64,000 nt of DNA from Microbacterium sp. USTB-Y (GCF_023703415.1 NZ_JAGMTU010000001.1:1-64000); one strand, 5' to 3'; numbered from the stretch's first letter, positions 41,930-51,142 are shown. Numbers and translations: made by a program. Notes: a model not told the origin generated them from the letters alone.

Positions 41930-42879
41930 AGCGGGTGCTGGTCACGGGCGGCGCGGGCTTCCTCGGCAGCAGGGTCACCGCTCTGCTGTCGGATCACCCC
42001 GACGTCGATGTGGTCCTCTGCGGCGATCTGCGCGAGTCAGACGTTCCCGGCGTGGTGTCGGTGCCCGTGGACGTCACGGATCCGCTCGGCCTGCCCGACG
42101 TGCTCCGACGACACCGCATCGACACCGTCGTGCACCTGGCGGCGATCGTCAATCCCGGCCGCGACGTGCAGGGCGAGTTCCGCGTCGATGTGCAGGGCTC
42201 CTCCCACGTGCTGGCCGCGTGCGTCGAGGCCGGGGTGCGACGCCTGGTGGTCTCGAGCTCGGGCGCCGCTTACGGGTACCACCCGGACAACCCGGAGTGG
42301 ATCGTCGAGACGGATCCGTTGCGGGGCAACGACGAGTTCCCGTACTCCCGCCACAAGAGGATGGTCGAGGAGATGCTCGCGGCGGCGCGCAGCACCCACC
42401 CCGCCCTCGAGCAGGTGGTCTTCCGGATCGGCACGATCCTCGGCCCCACCGTGCACAACCAGATCACCGCGCTCTGGGACGGCAAGCGGATCCTGCACAT
42501 CGCCGGATCCGACTCCCCCTTCGTGTTCGTCTGGGTCGACGACGTGGCGGCCGCGATGGTGCGTGCGGCGCTCGGCGAGGGCCCCGCGGGGATCTACAAC
42601 GTCGCCGGAGACGGCGCCCTGACCGTGCCGGAGATCGCGCGACGGCTGCACAAGCCGCTGCTGACGATCCCGGCGCCGCTGCTGACGATCGCCCTCGCGG
42701 TCGGCAGCGCGCTGCGGCTCACGGAGCACGGCCCCGAGAAGGTCCGCTTCCTCCGCTACCGGCCCGTGCTGCGCAACGACCGGCTCAAGGAGCGGTTCGG
42801 CTATGTCCCGCGGCTCACCTCGGCGCAGGCGTTCGAGGAGTACCTCCGGACCCATCCGGACGTCGTCGGCTCGGATTGA
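41926..42879 (+). CDS. NAD-dependent epimerase/dehydratase (extended SDR)
   Basis: The 317-residue protein is an extended short-chain dehydrogenase: VLVTGGAGFLGSRVTALLS at the start, catalytic Ser in VVSSSGAAYGYH near residue 108 and YSRHK (Tyr and Lys) near 142. The C-terminal part has FVWVDDVAAAMVRAAL and a substrate-binding subdomain. It is third in the monooxygenase-symporter-dehydrogenase operon. An extended SDR with a monooxygenase suggests oxidation or reduction of a ring or side-chain alcohol/ketone rather than sugar-nucleotide work, but this is inference. Confidence 0.87.
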   Translation: MKRVLVTGGAGFLGSRVTALLSDHPDVDVVLCGDLRESDVPGVVSVPVDVTDPLGLPDVLRRHRIDTVVHLAAIVNPGRDVQGEFRVDVQGSSHVLAACVEAGVRRLVVSSSGAAYGYHPDNPEWIVETDPLRGNDEFPYSRHKRMVEEMLAAARSTHPALEQVVFRIGTILGPTVHNQITALWDGKRILHIAGSDSPFVFVWVDDVAAAMVRAALGEGPAGIYNVAGDGALTVPEIARRLHKPLLTIPAPLLTIALAVGSALRLTEHGPEKVRFLRYRPVLRNDRLKERFGYVPRLTSAQAFEEYLRTHPDVVGSD

Positions 42880-42894
42880 GCGGACAGGATCGGC

Positions 42895-43332
42895 TCAGCT
42901 GGCGCGCAGGTCCTGGGCGAACATGACGATGATGCCGCTCGGCCCGCGCACGTACGAGAGCTTGTAGACGTCCTCGTAGTTCGCGACGCCGCGCAGCGGG
43001 AAGCAGTCGTGACGCGCGGCGATCGCGAGCGCGTCGTCGATGTCGTCGACGGCGAAGGCGACCCGGTGCATGCCGATCTCGTGCGGGAGCGTCGGCGAGG
43101 TCTCGATCGCGTCGGGATGGATGTACTCGAAGAGTTCCAGCCTCCCCTGTCCGTCGGGGGTCTGCAGCATCGCGATGCGGGCGTGATTGCCGTCGAGTCC
43201 GACCGCGGTGTCCGCCCATTCGCCCGAGACCGTGTCCCGGCCGAGCACCGTGAGCCCGAGGTCCGTGAAGAAGGAGATGGTCGCGTCGAGGTCGCGGACG
43301 GCGATGCCCACGTTTTCCATGCGGATGGCCAT
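42895..43332 (-). CDS. VOC-superfamily (glyoxalase-like) protein
   Basis: The 145-residue protein has the paired beta-alpha-beta modules of the vicinal oxygen chelate fold: MENVGIAVRDLDATISFFTD with a metal-ligand position near residue 8, LELFEYIHP near 65, MHRVAFAVDDIDDALAIAAR near 90 and IIVMFAQDL at the end. It may be a glyoxalase, dioxygenase-like enzyme or binding protein. Leaderless start with TAGAGT 6 bases before the ATG. It is convergent with the SDR gene, 15 bases apart. Confidence 0.85.
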   Translation of the reverse strand: MAIRMENVGIAVRDLDATISFFTDLGLTVLGRDTVSGEWADTAVGLDGNHARIAMLQTPDGQGRLELFEYIHPDAIETSPTLPHEIGMHRVAFAVDDIDDALAIAARHDCFPLRGVANYEDVYKLSYVRGPSGIIVMFAQDLRAS

Positions 43333-43338
43333 GTTCGC

Positions 43339-43344
43339 ACTCTA
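43339..43344 (-). promoter_or_regulatory. -10 box of the leaderless VOC gene
   Basis: TAGAGT on the minus strand, 6 bases before the ATG. Confidence 0.55.
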
Positions 43345-43381
43345 CGCCGCCCGTCCCCGGGCGCCCAGCGGCGCGACGGCG

Positions 43382-43702
43382 TCAGTGCGTCCCGGCCTGC
43401 ACCAGGATCACGCCGCCGACGATGACGGCGAGCCCGATCGCGGTCATGAGCGAGATGCGGTCGTGGAACAGCACGCGCCCGAGCACCGCGGTGGCGGCGA
43501 CGCCGAGAGCGGCCCAGACCGCGTAGGCGATGCCGACCGGCATCCCGAGCGCCAGCACGGCTCCCAGCAGCACGTAGGAGGCCAGGTACCCGAGGACGAT
43601 CGCGGGGATGTGCCGGCGGCGCCGGAAGCCCTCCGAGGCGCGCAGGCTCAGCGTCGCCGTCACCTCCGACGCGATCGCGCCGATCAGCAGCAGCCAGGTC
43701 AT
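43382..43702 (-). CDS. Small multidrug resistance (SMR) protein, subunit 2
   Basis: The 106-residue protein has four membrane helices, with the essential membrane glutamate in LIGAIASEVTATLSLRAS (Glu13) and the motif GMPVGIAYAVWAALGV near residue 53. SMR proteins exchange protons for cationic drugs, guanidinium-type compounds or polyamines. It is paired with the upstream SMR gene through a 4-base overlap, as in heterodimeric EbrAB-type pumps. Confidence 0.93.
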   Translation of the reverse strand: MTWLLLIGAIASEVTATLSLRASEGFRRRRHIPAIVLGYLASYVLLGAVLALGMPVGIAYAVWAALGVAATAVLGRVLFHDRISLMTAIGLAVIVGGVILVQAGTH

Positions 43703-44127
43703 CCGGCACTCCCCCGCTCGCCCCGGACGTGCCGCGTCCCGAGCTCGGCGAGCAGCACCCCGGCGATGATCACGCCGAGCCCCAGGAGCGAGAGCGGGCT
43801 CAGCGCCTCCGCGAACAGCGCCGCCGCCGCGAGCGCGGTGAGCGCAACCCCGATGGCCGACCAGATCCCGTACGCGACGCCCACCGGCATCCCGCGGGTG
43901 AGCACGATCCCGAGCAGCCAGAACGACCCGCCGTAGCCGATCACGACCACGCAGAGCCACCACCAGGATCCGCCCGTCGACACCGCGCGCAGGCTCAGCG
44001 TCGCGCTGACCTCCAGCACGATGGCGAGCAACAGGGGCGGCCACGCGCCGCGCCGGCGCGTCGCCGCGCCGGAGTCAGCCGGCATCCACGCCGTCCCCGT
44101 GCCGCTTCCCGACTGCGGGGGCGTCAC
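43699..44127 (-). CDS. Small multidrug resistance (SMR) protein, subunit 1
   Basis: The 142-residue protein is a four-helix SMR subunit with the glutamate in LLAIVLEVSATLSLRA and RGMPVGVAYGIWSAIGVALT further on. It has an unusual N-terminal extension of about 28 polar residues and a charged C-terminal tail. Its ATG overlaps the adenosine deaminase stop by 4 bases, so it is part of the nucleoside operon or its end; an internal ATG at residue 15 is possible. It likely forms a heterodimer with the next SMR subunit. Confidence 0.88.
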   Translation of the reverse strand: MTPPQSGSGTGTAWMPADSGAATRRRGAWPPLLLAIVLEVSATLSLRAVSTGGSWWWLCVVVIGYGGSFWLLGIVLTRGMPVGVAYGIWSAIGVALTALAAAALFAEALSPLSLLGLGVIIAGVLLAELGTRHVRGERGSAG

Positions 44128-45239
44128 TCATCGAAGCCCTCGGCGATCAGCTCGACGAGTTCCTCCCGCTCCTCGACCGGCAGGAACGCGCCGGCCGCAG
44201 CGTTGAACTGGAAGGACTCCAGATCCTCGAGGTCGTAGCCGAACGCGTCCACGAGCAGCGCCATCTCGCGCGTCAGCGAGGTGGCGCTCATCGTGCGGTT
44301 GTCCACGTTCACGGTCACCGCGAAGCCGAGCTGGTAGAGCAGGTCGAACGGATGGTCGGCGAACTCGGTGCCCCAGGCGGCGATCGCTCCGGTCTGCAGG
44401 TTCGACGACGGCGACAGCTCGAGCGGGATCTCCCGGTCGCGCACCCAGCGGGCGAGATCGCCGAAGCGCACCTGCACCTCCTCGCCGTCGCGGTTCACGA
44501 TCTCCAGGTCCTCCGCGATGCGCACCCCGTGGCCGAGCCGGAGGGCGCGGCCGTCGACGAGGGCGGAGCGGATCGAGTCCGGCCCCGCCGCCTCGCCCGC
44601 GTGCACGGTGGCGGGGAACATCTGACGGGCGAGGTAGTCGAAGGTCTCCCGGTAGCGCGACGACGGGAAGCCCGCCTCGGGACCGGCGGTGTCGAAGCCG
44701 ACCACTCCGCGGTCGCGATGGGCGACGGCGAGCTCGGCGATCTCGCGGACGCGGTCGGTCTGGCGCATCGCCGAGAGCAGCTGCCCGACCCGGATGCTCT
44801 TGCCCCGGCCCTCCGCGGCGTCCTCCGCCTCGTCGATGCCGTCCTGCACGGCCTCGACCGCCTGCTGCAGGCTCAGCCCGCCCGTGAGGTGCAGCTCGGG
44901 CGCCCAGCGCACCTCGCCGTACACGACGCCGTCGTGCACCAGGTCCTCGACGAATTCGCGCGCGATGCGCCGGAGGTTCTCCGCGCTCTGCATGACCGAG
45001 AGGGAGACGTCGAAGGTCTTCAGGTAGTCGACCAGGGATCCGGCCGACGCCTGGGTGCGGAACCACATCGCGAGCCCGGTCGGGTCGGTGTGCGGCAGCT
45101 CGATGCCCGCCGCATCGGCGAGCTCGATGATCGTGGCCGGACGCACCCCGCCGTCGAGGTGATCGTGCAGCGAGACCTTGGGGAGGCTCCGGAGGGACAG
45201 GCCCTCGACCTCCAGGTCGCCGTTCGCGTCGATGGGCAT
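44124..45239 (-). CDS. add: Adenosine deaminase
   Basis: The 371-residue zinc enzyme converts (deoxy)adenosine to (deoxy)inosine. Metal and catalytic motifs are KVSLHDHLDGG near residue 24, VHAGEAAGPDS near 213, LGHGVRIAED near 235, and NVDNRTMS near 305 (zinc Asp retained; the following Asp of TDDP is Asn, as in many actinobacterial enzymes). GGAAGGA precedes the ATG. It follows thymidine phosphorylase by 98 bases. Its product inosine is the substrate of the phosphorylase at 28503. Confidence 0.93.
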   Translation of the reverse strand: MPIDANGDLEVEGLSLRSLPKVSLHDHLDGGVRPATIIELADAAGIELPHTDPTGLAMWFRTQASAGSLVDYLKTFDVSLSVMQSAENLRRIAREFVEDLVHDGVVYGEVRWAPELHLTGGLSLQQAVEAVQDGIDEAEDAAEGRGKSIRVGQLLSAMRQTDRVREIAELAVAHRDRGVVGFDTAGPEAGFPSSRYRETFDYLARQMFPATVHAGEAAGPDSIRSALVDGRALRLGHGVRIAEDLEIVNRDGEEVQVRFGDLARWVRDREIPLELSPSSNLQTGAIAAWGTEFADHPFDLLYQLGFAVTVNVDNRTMSATSLTREMALLVDAFGYDLEDLESFQFNAAAGAFLPVEEREELVELIAEGFDE

Positions 45240-45303
45240 GACAGATCCTTCCTCAGCGGTCGATCGATGGAATCGTCAGAGATGTTCCGAGAGGAACCGG
45301 ACA

Positions 45304-45329
45304 CGGGCGCCGCGCGGACGCCGCGCCCG
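45304..45329 (-). terminator. Hairpin between thymidine phosphorylase and adenosine deaminase
   Basis: CGGGCGC (45304-45310) pairs with GCGCCCG (45323-45329), 9 bases past the thymidine phosphorylase stop. It may be a partial terminator inside the cluster. Confidence 0.35.
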
Positions 45330-45337
45330 GATTCAGC

Positions 45338-46630
45338 CTAGGCGGTGATGCGCTCGCGCACGAGGGGCGCGCGCTCGATCCGCGTCGCGCCGATCTCCCA
45401 TGCCCCGTCCACGGCCTCCAGCGCCCGGTCGAAGCGCGCCGCGTCGTCGGCGGACAGCGTGAACACGGGATCCCCCGCGCGCACGGCGTCGCCGGGCTTC
45501 ACGTGCAGGTCGATGCCCGCGGCGAACACCACCGCGTCCTCGGCGCGGGCGCGGCCCGCTCCCAGACGCCAGGCGCCGATGCCGAAGGGCAGTGCGTCCA
45601 TGCGCGTGATGAAGCCGTCGGAGGCCGCCGTGACGGTGTGCGTCTCGCGGGCGACGGGGAGCGCCGCATCCGGGTCGCCGTCCTGCGCGCGGATCATCGC
45701 CTTCCACGAGTCCATCGCGCGCCCGTCGTCGAGCGCCTTCTCCACGTCCGCATCCGGCTGGCCGCTGAGCGCCAGCATCTCGCGGGCGAGGGCCAGCGTG
45801 AGCTCGCGCACGTCGGCGGGGCCGCCGCCGGCGAGCACCTCGACCGACTCGCGCACCTCGTTCGCGTTCCCGATCGCGAGCCCCAGGGGCACGTTCATGT
45901 CGGTGAGCAGGGCGGTCGTGGACACGCCGGAGTCGGTGCCGAGCGCGACCATGGTGCGGGCGAGCTCGCGGGCGCGGTCGATGTCCTGCATGAAGGCACC
46001 GGATCCGAACTTCACGTCCAGCACGAGCGCGTCGGTGCCCTCGGCGATCTTCTTCGACATGATGCTCGACGCGATCAGCGGGATCGCCTCGACCGTGCCG
46101 GTGACGTCGCGCAGCGCGTAGAGCTTCTTGTCGGCGGGGGCCAGGCCGGAGCCGGCCGCGCAGATCACCGCGCCCACGTCGCCCTGCAGCTGCGCGAACA
46201 TCTCCTCGTTGCTCAGCGCGGCGCGCCAGCCGGGGATCGACTCGAGCTTGTCGAGGGTGCCGCCGGTGTGGCCGAGACCGCGGCCGCTCAGCTGAGGAAC
46301 CGCGACGCCGAAGCTCGCGACGAGCGGAGCCAGCGGCAGGGTGATCTTGTCGCCGACCCCGCCGGTGGAGTGCTTGTCGACGGTCCTCTTGCCGAGGGCC
46401 GCGAAGCTCATCCGCTCCCCCGATGCGATCATCGCGTCGGTGAGCACGCGGATCTCGTCGCGCTCCATGCCGCGCTGGAAGATCGCCATCGCGAAGGAGG
46501 CCATCTGCGGATCCGTGACGTAGCCGCGGGTGTAGGCGTCCACCATCCAGCGCAGCGCCGGCTCGGGGACGACCCCGCCGTCGCGCTTGGCGCGGATCAC
46601 GTCCACCGCGTCGAACGGTTCCACACTCAT
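45338..46630 (-). CDS. deoA: Thymidine phosphorylase
   Basis: The 430-residue enzyme phosphorolyses thymidine or deoxyuridine to base and deoxyribose-1-phosphate. It shows the family signature SGRGLGHTGGTLDKLESIPG near residue 115, the phosphate site DKHSTGGVGDKITLPLAPLV near 83 and the helical N-terminal domain. The start at 46630 is set by GGAG 8 bases upstream and the family N-terminus, and overlaps the cytidine deaminase stop by 4 bases. Confidence 0.95.
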   Translation of the reverse strand: MSVEPFDAVDVIRAKRDGGVVPEPALRWMVDAYTRGYVTDPQMASFAMAIFQRGMERDEIRVLTDAMIASGERMSFAALGKRTVDKHSTGGVGDKITLPLAPLVASFGVAVPQLSGRGLGHTGGTLDKLESIPGWRAALSNEEMFAQLQGDVGAVICAAGSGLAPADKKLYALRDVTGTVEAIPLIASSIMSKKIAEGTDALVLDVKFGSGAFMQDIDRARELARTMVALGTDSGVSTTALLTDMNVPLGLAIGNANEVRESVEVLAGGGPADVRELTLALAREMLALSGQPDADVEKALDDGRAMDSWKAMIRAQDGDPDAALPVARETHTVTAASDGFITRMDALPFGIGAWRLGAGRARAEDAVVFAAGIDLHVKPGDAVRAGDPVFTLSADDAARFDRALEAVDGAWEIGATRIERAPLVRERITA

Positions 46631-47022
46631 CGCACGTTCTCCAGATCCCTCGGCCCGAACGCGTCGGGCAGCACTTCGTCGATCGTCCTGATCCCGGACA
46701 CGGTCTCCAGCAGCATGCCGGGCGCGGAGTGCTCGAAGAGCAGCTGCCGGCAGCGGCCGCACGGCATGATCGTCTCCCCCTCGCCGTTCACGCAGAGGAA
46801 GGCGACCAGGCGCCCGCCGCCGGACATGAAGAGGTCGCCCACCATCGCGCACTCGGCGCACAGCGTCACGCCGTAGGACGCGTTCTCGACGTTGCAGCCG
46901 GAAACGATCCGGCCGTCGTCGACGAGCGCGGCGGCGCCGACACGGTAGTGCGAGTACGGCGCATACGCCTTCTGCTGAGCCTCGTCGGCGACGCGACGCA
47001 GCTCATCCCAGTCGATGTCCAC
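46627..47022 (-). CDS. cdd: Cytidine deaminase
   Basis: The 131-residue zinc enzyme converts (deoxy)cytidine to (deoxy)uridine. Zinc site and catalytic residues are seen in TLCAECAMV (the usual CAE triad) and PCGRCRQLL, with SGCNVENASYGV before them. It is of the small homotetrameric class. GTG start with AGGAGG upstream, where the ribosome-binding site overlaps the permease stop codon, 10 bases away. Confidence 0.95.
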   Translation of the reverse strand: MDIDWDELRRVADEAQQKAYAPYSHYRVGAAALVDDGRIVSGCNVENASYGVTLCAECAMVGDLFMSGGGRLVAFLCVNGEGETIMPCGRCRQLLFEHSAPGMLLETVSGIRTIDEVLPDAFGPRDLENVR

Positions 47023-47032
47023 TCCAGCCCTC

Positions 47033-48319
47033 CTAGGACTTGATGTAGGGCTTGCCGTCGGCCGCCGGCGCCTTGATCTGTCCGACGAAGCCCACGACCG
47101 CGAGGATCGTCACGACGTACGGCAGCATCAGCATGAACTCGCCGGGGATCGGCGTGCGCAGCACGACGAGCAGGTTCTGCAGGTTCGTCGCGAAGCCGAA
47201 CAGCAGGGCGGCGAGCGCCGCGCGCACCGGGTCCCAGCGCCCGAAGATCACCGCGGCCAGCGCGATGAAGCCGAGGCCCGCCGTCATGTCCTTGGTGAAC
47301 TGCGGCACCGAGACCAGCGTGAAGTAGGCGCCGCCGATGCCGGCGATCGCGCCCGCGAGCTGCAGGTTCCAGAACCGCGTCGGGTTGACCTTGATGCCGA
47401 CCGTGTCGGCGGCGTGCGGGTGCTCGCCGACGGCGCGGACGCGGAGTCCCCAGCGGGTGCGGTACATCGCCCAGGCGACGAGCGCGACCACCACGTACAT
47501 CAGGTAGACGAGGAAGGTCTGGTTGAACAGCGCCGGGCCGATCACCGGGATGTCCCCGAGGATCGGGATCTTGATGAGCGTGAACCGGGTGGGGCTGTTC
47601 AGGGCCTGGGCGTTCGGGGCGAGCACGCCCTGGTACAGGAAGCCGGTCAGGCCCGAGGCGAACACGTTCAGCACGACGCCGACGATGACCTGGTCGACCA
47701 GGTACTTGATCGCGAAGGCGCCGAGCACGAGCGAGATGAGGATGCCTCCGAACATCGCGCCGATCAGGCCCACGAACGGGTTGTGCGTGAGGGATCCGAG
47801 GATCGTCGCGGTGAACGCGCCGAGCAGGAACTGGCCCTCGATCGCGACGTTGACGACGCCGGCGCGCTCCCCGATGACGCCGGCGAGGGCGCCGAACACG
47901 AGAGGGACCGCGAGCGAGATCGATCCGCCGAGCAAGCCCGTCAGCGTGATCGCCCCGGCGGCTCCGGCGCCGGCCCAGGTGAGGAACGCGGTCATCGCGA
48001 GCACCGCGTACACGATCGGCAGCCACAGCGGGATCCGGCGGTACTGCAGGGCGACGAGCAGCGCCAGAACGCCCAGCGCCGCGGCGAGGGCCCAGGTGAC
48101 CCAGAGCACGGGACCCGCGGGGATCCCGATGTCGCCCAGATGGATCGCGGCGCTCGCCTCGGAGAGGCGGAACGTCGTGGTCCCGTAACGCGGCGCGAGC
48201 AGGAAGAGCAGGCCGAGGAGGACGACGATCGCCAGCAGGGTGATCGGCACCTTCAGCGAGCGGACCTTGACGACGGTCGGCGCCTCGATCGCCGGGGCGG
48301 AGGTGAGGGAGGTGCTCAT
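47033..48319 (-). CDS. Nucleoside ABC transporter permease 2 (BmpC-like)
   Basis: The 428-residue permease has an N-terminal cytosolic segment and about ten membrane helices. ERAGVVNVAIEGQFLLGAF near residue 150 and MYRTRWGLRVRAVGEHPHAA near 285 are the typical motifs of the BPD_transp_2 family, and VGIKVNPTRFWNLQLAGAIA follows the coupling region. It forms the channel with the upstream permease and is served by the two-domain ATPase and BMP lipoprotein. ATGA overlap with the upstream permease. Confidence 0.92.
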   Translation of the reverse strand: MSTSLTSAPAIEAPTVVKVRSLKVPITLLAIVVLLGLLFLLAPRYGTTTFRLSEASAAIHLGDIGIPAGPVLWVTWALAAALGVLALLVALQYRRIPLWLPIVYAVLAMTAFLTWAGAGAAGAITLTGLLGGSISLAVPLVFGALAGVIGERAGVVNVAIEGQFLLGAFTATILGSLTHNPFVGLIGAMFGGILISLVLGAFAIKYLVDQVIVGVVLNVFASGLTGFLYQGVLAPNAQALNSPTRFTLIKIPILGDIPVIGPALFNQTFLVYLMYVVVALVAWAMYRTRWGLRVRAVGEHPHAADTVGIKVNPTRFWNLQLAGAIAGIGGAYFTLVSVPQFTKDMTAGLGFIALAAVIFGRWDPVRAALAALLFGFATNLQNLLVVLRTPIPGEFMLMLPYVVTILAVVGFVGQIKAPAADGKPYIKS

Positions 48320-49623
48320 GCTGCCGCCGCCTTCGTGTCGGAGGAATCGGTGTTCTTGCCCGCCCGGCGCGCGATCCGCGCCTTGGAGCGCTGCGAGCGC
48401 TCGGAGTCGTCCTTGGGCAGGAAGAAGATGGTGCGGATCAGCGGGGGCGCCGCGATGAACAGCACGATGAGCGACTGCACCACGAGCACGATGTCGACCG
48501 GGATCGACTGGAGGGCCTGCATCGGGAACGACCCGGCCTTGAGGGCGCCGAACAGGAGTCCCGCCCAGAACGTGCCCCAGGCGCGGCTGCGACCGAGGAG
48601 CGCCACCGTGATGGCCGTGAACCCGATGCCGGCGTCGATGCCGCCGTCGAACCCGCTCGTGATCGTGCTCTGGATCTGGAACATTCCGGCCAGACCCGCG
48701 AGACCTCCGGCGAACAGCATCGCGTAGATGTAGACCCGCGGCACGCTGATCCCCGCAGCCCGTGCCGCGCTGGGGTTCTCCCCCACGGCGCGCATCCGGA
48801 ACCCGAGGCTGGAGCGCTCGACGAGCCACCAGACGAACAGCGTCGCGACGATCACGATCGGGAAGCTCCAGTCGATCAGGTCGAGACCCGGGAGCTTGGG
48901 AAGGACGGCGTTCGGCGGCGTCGGCCGCGAGATCGGCTGGATCTGGCCGGGGCGCTGCAGCAGCTGCGGCACCTGCACCATCCACGTCACGAGGTAGAAC
49001 GCGACGTAGTTGAGCATGATCGTGAGGATGACCTCGTGGGCGCCGGTCCGCGCCTTGAGCAGTCCGACCAGACCGCCCCAGAGCGCACCCGCGGCGATGC
49101 CGACGATGAGGGTGAGCGGGATCTGGATGATCGGGGGCAGGTTCAGCTGGAACGTGACCAGCGCCGCCGCCGCGCAGGCGATGAGCATCTGGCCGCGCGC
49201 GCCGATGTTGAACAGTCCCACGCGGAAGGCGACGGCGATGCCGAGACCGGCCGCGATGAGGGGGCCGGCGAACCCGATCGTGTTGCCCAGGGGCTTCACC
49301 GCGGACCAGAAGTCGGGGGCGCTGAAGTCGATGACGGATCCGTTGAACAGCGCCGCGTAGGCGCCGGAAACGACCGTCCACGCCGCACCCAGGGTGTCGC
49401 CGGGGCGCGCGAAGAAGTATCCCGCCGCGGCCTGCACATCGGGACTGGTGGCGGCGATCAGCACGCCACCCACGACGAGGGCCAGCACGATCGCGAGCAC
49501 GGTGGTGACCGCGCTTCCGCGCAGGATCTCCCGCAGCACCCGGTTCGAGACCGGGATCTCCTGGATGTTGCGGGTCATCGGCGGCTCCGGGGCCGGAGCC
49601 TGAGGTTCGGTCGCGGTGCTCAT
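48316..49623 (-). CDS. Nucleoside ABC transporter permease 1 (BmpB-like)
   Basis: The 435-residue permease is of the BPD_transp_2 family, with about nine to ten helices, RVGLFNIGARGQMLIACAAA near residue 135, and FRMRAVGENPSAARAAGISV near 275 for ATPase coupling. The last 40 residues are highly charged and basic. The start overlaps the ATPase stop by 4 bases. Confidence 0.92.
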   Translation of the reverse strand: MSTATEPQAPAPEPPMTRNIQEIPVSNRVLREILRGSAVTTVLAIVLALVVGGVLIAATSPDVQAAAGYFFARPGDTLGAAWTVVSGAYAALFNGSVIDFSAPDFWSAVKPLGNTIGFAGPLIAAGLGIAVAFRVGLFNIGARGQMLIACAAAALVTFQLNLPPIIQIPLTLIVGIAAGALWGGLVGLLKARTGAHEVILTIMLNYVAFYLVTWMVQVPQLLQRPGQIQPISRPTPPNAVLPKLPGLDLIDWSFPIVIVATLFVWWLVERSSLGFRMRAVGENPSAARAAGISVPRVYIYAMLFAGGLAGLAGMFQIQSTITSGFDGGIDAGIGFTAITVALLGRSRAWGTFWAGLLFGALKAGSFPMQALQSIPVDIVLVVQSLIVLFIAAPPLIRTIFFLPKDDSERSQRSKARIARRAGKNTDSSDTKAAAA

Positions 49624-51134
49624 GCGGCTGCCTCCGTCGGGTTCTCGCCGGCCATCATCAGGCCGAGCACGTCGCGGGGGGTGTTCCCCGGGACGATCCC
49701 GACGATGCGGCCGCGGTACATGACCGCGATGCGGTCGGCGAGGGCGGTGACCTCGTCCAGCTCGGTCGACACCACGATCACCGGGATCCCGGAGTCGCGC
49801 GTCGCGACGATGCGCTTGTGGATGAACTCGATGGATCCGACGTCCACGCCGCGGGTGGGCTGCGACGCGAGCAGCAGCTTGAGGTCGCGGTTGAGCTCGC
49901 GCGCGATCACCACCTTCTGCTGGTTTCCACCGGAGAGGGATCCCGCGGCCTGGCCCGGGCCCTGCGTGCGGATGTCGAACTCGGCGATGCGCTCCTTCGC
50001 GAACGTGTCGAGCACGCCCCGCAGGATGGTGCCGAACCGGCTGAACGCCGGGTCGTCCGAGCGGTCGAGGATGAGGTTCTCGGCGACCGAGAAGGCGCCG
50101 ACCAGGCCGTCCTCGTTGCGGTCCTCCGGCACGAAGCCGACGCCCGCGTCGAGCACCTGGTGCACGTTGCGCCCGATCAGCTCGACGCCGTTCAGCGAGA
50201 TGGAGCCGGTGCTGCGCGCCCCGAGCCCCATGATCGCCTCGGCCAGCTCGGTCTGCCCGTTGCCCTGCACGCCCGCGATCGCGAGCACCTCTCCGGGACG
50301 CACCTCGAAGCTGATGTCGTCCACCACGACGACGCCGTCCGGCGCGATGACGCGCAGATCCTTCACGCGCAGGCCGCCCTCGCCGATGGTGGGCGGGCCC
50401 TTGTGCACCGTGAGCTCGACCGCGCGGCCGACCATCATCGAGGCGAGCTCGGTGTTGGAGGACTTGGGGTCGGCCTCGCCGACGACCTTGCCGAGACGGA
50501 TCACCGTGATCTTGTCGGCGATCGCCCGCACCTCCCGCAGCTTGTGCGTGATGAACACGATCGCCGTGCCCTCGTCGCGCAGCTGCTTCATGATCTCCAT
50601 GAGCTCGTCGGTCTCCTGCGGGGTGAGCACCGCGGTGGGCTCGTCGAACACGAGGACCTTCGCGTCGCGGCTCAGCGCCTTGATGATCTCCACGCGCTGC
50701 TGGACGCCGACGGGGAGGTCGCCGACGATCGCGTCGGGGTCGACCTCGAACCCGAACCGCGAGGCGACCTCGCGGACGTGCTCGCGCGCGGCGGCGATGT
50801 CGAGCACGCCGAGCGCCTTGGACTGCTCGTGGCCGAGCATCACGTTCTCGGCGACCGTGAACACCGGGATCAGCATGAAGTGCTGGTGCACCATGCCGAT
50901 GCCGGCGGCCATCGCGTCGCCGGGGCCGCGGAAGTGCTGCGGCACCCCGTCGAGCAGGATCTCGCCCTCATCGGCCTGGTAGAGGCCGTAGAGCACGTTC
51001 ATCAGGGTCGACTTGCCGGCCCCGTTCTCGCCCAGCAGGGCGTGGATCTCGCCGGGTTCGACGACCACATCGATGTGGTCGTTGGCGACCAGGGATCCGA
51101 AGCGTTTGGTGATGCCGCGGAGCTCGAGCTTCAT
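49620..51134 (-). CDS. Nucleoside ABC transporter ATP-binding protein (two ATPase domains)
   Basis: The 504-residue ATPase carries two nucleotide-binding domains in one chain, as in RbsA/BmpD-type importers. The first has GENGAGKSTLMNVL (Walker A near residue 36), the degenerate signature LPVGVQQRVEIIKAL and VLVFDEPTAVL; the second has IAGVQGNGQTELAEAI (degenerate Walker A near 295) and the intact LSGGNQQKVVIAREL. Walker B of the second domain reads LLLASQPTRGVD with Ser/Gln instead of Asp-Glu, so only the first site is probably hydrolytic. It has its own start box (TAGGGT, 8 bases upstream). Confidence 0.93.
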   Translation of the reverse strand: MKLELRGITKRFGSLVANDHIDVVVEPGEIHALLGENGAGKSTLMNVLYGLYQADEGEILLDGVPQHFRGPGDAMAAGIGMVHQHFMLIPVFTVAENVMLGHEQSKALGVLDIAAAREHVREVASRFGFEVDPDAIVGDLPVGVQQRVEIIKALSRDAKVLVFDEPTAVLTPQETDELMEIMKQLRDEGTAIVFITHKLREVRAIADKITVIRLGKVVGEADPKSSNTELASMMVGRAVELTVHKGPPTIGEGGLRVKDLRVIAPDGVVVVDDISFEVRPGEVLAIAGVQGNGQTELAEAIMGLGARSTGSISLNGVELIGRNVHQVLDAGVGFVPEDRNEDGLVGAFSVAENLILDRSDDPAFSRFGTILRGVLDTFAKERIAEFDIRTQGPGQAAGSLSGGNQQKVVIARELNRDLKLLLASQPTRGVDVGSIEFIHKRIVATRDSGIPVIVVSTELDEVTALADRIAVMYRGRIVGIVPGNTPRDVLGLMMAGENPTEAAA

Positions 51135-51142
51135 AACTGTTG

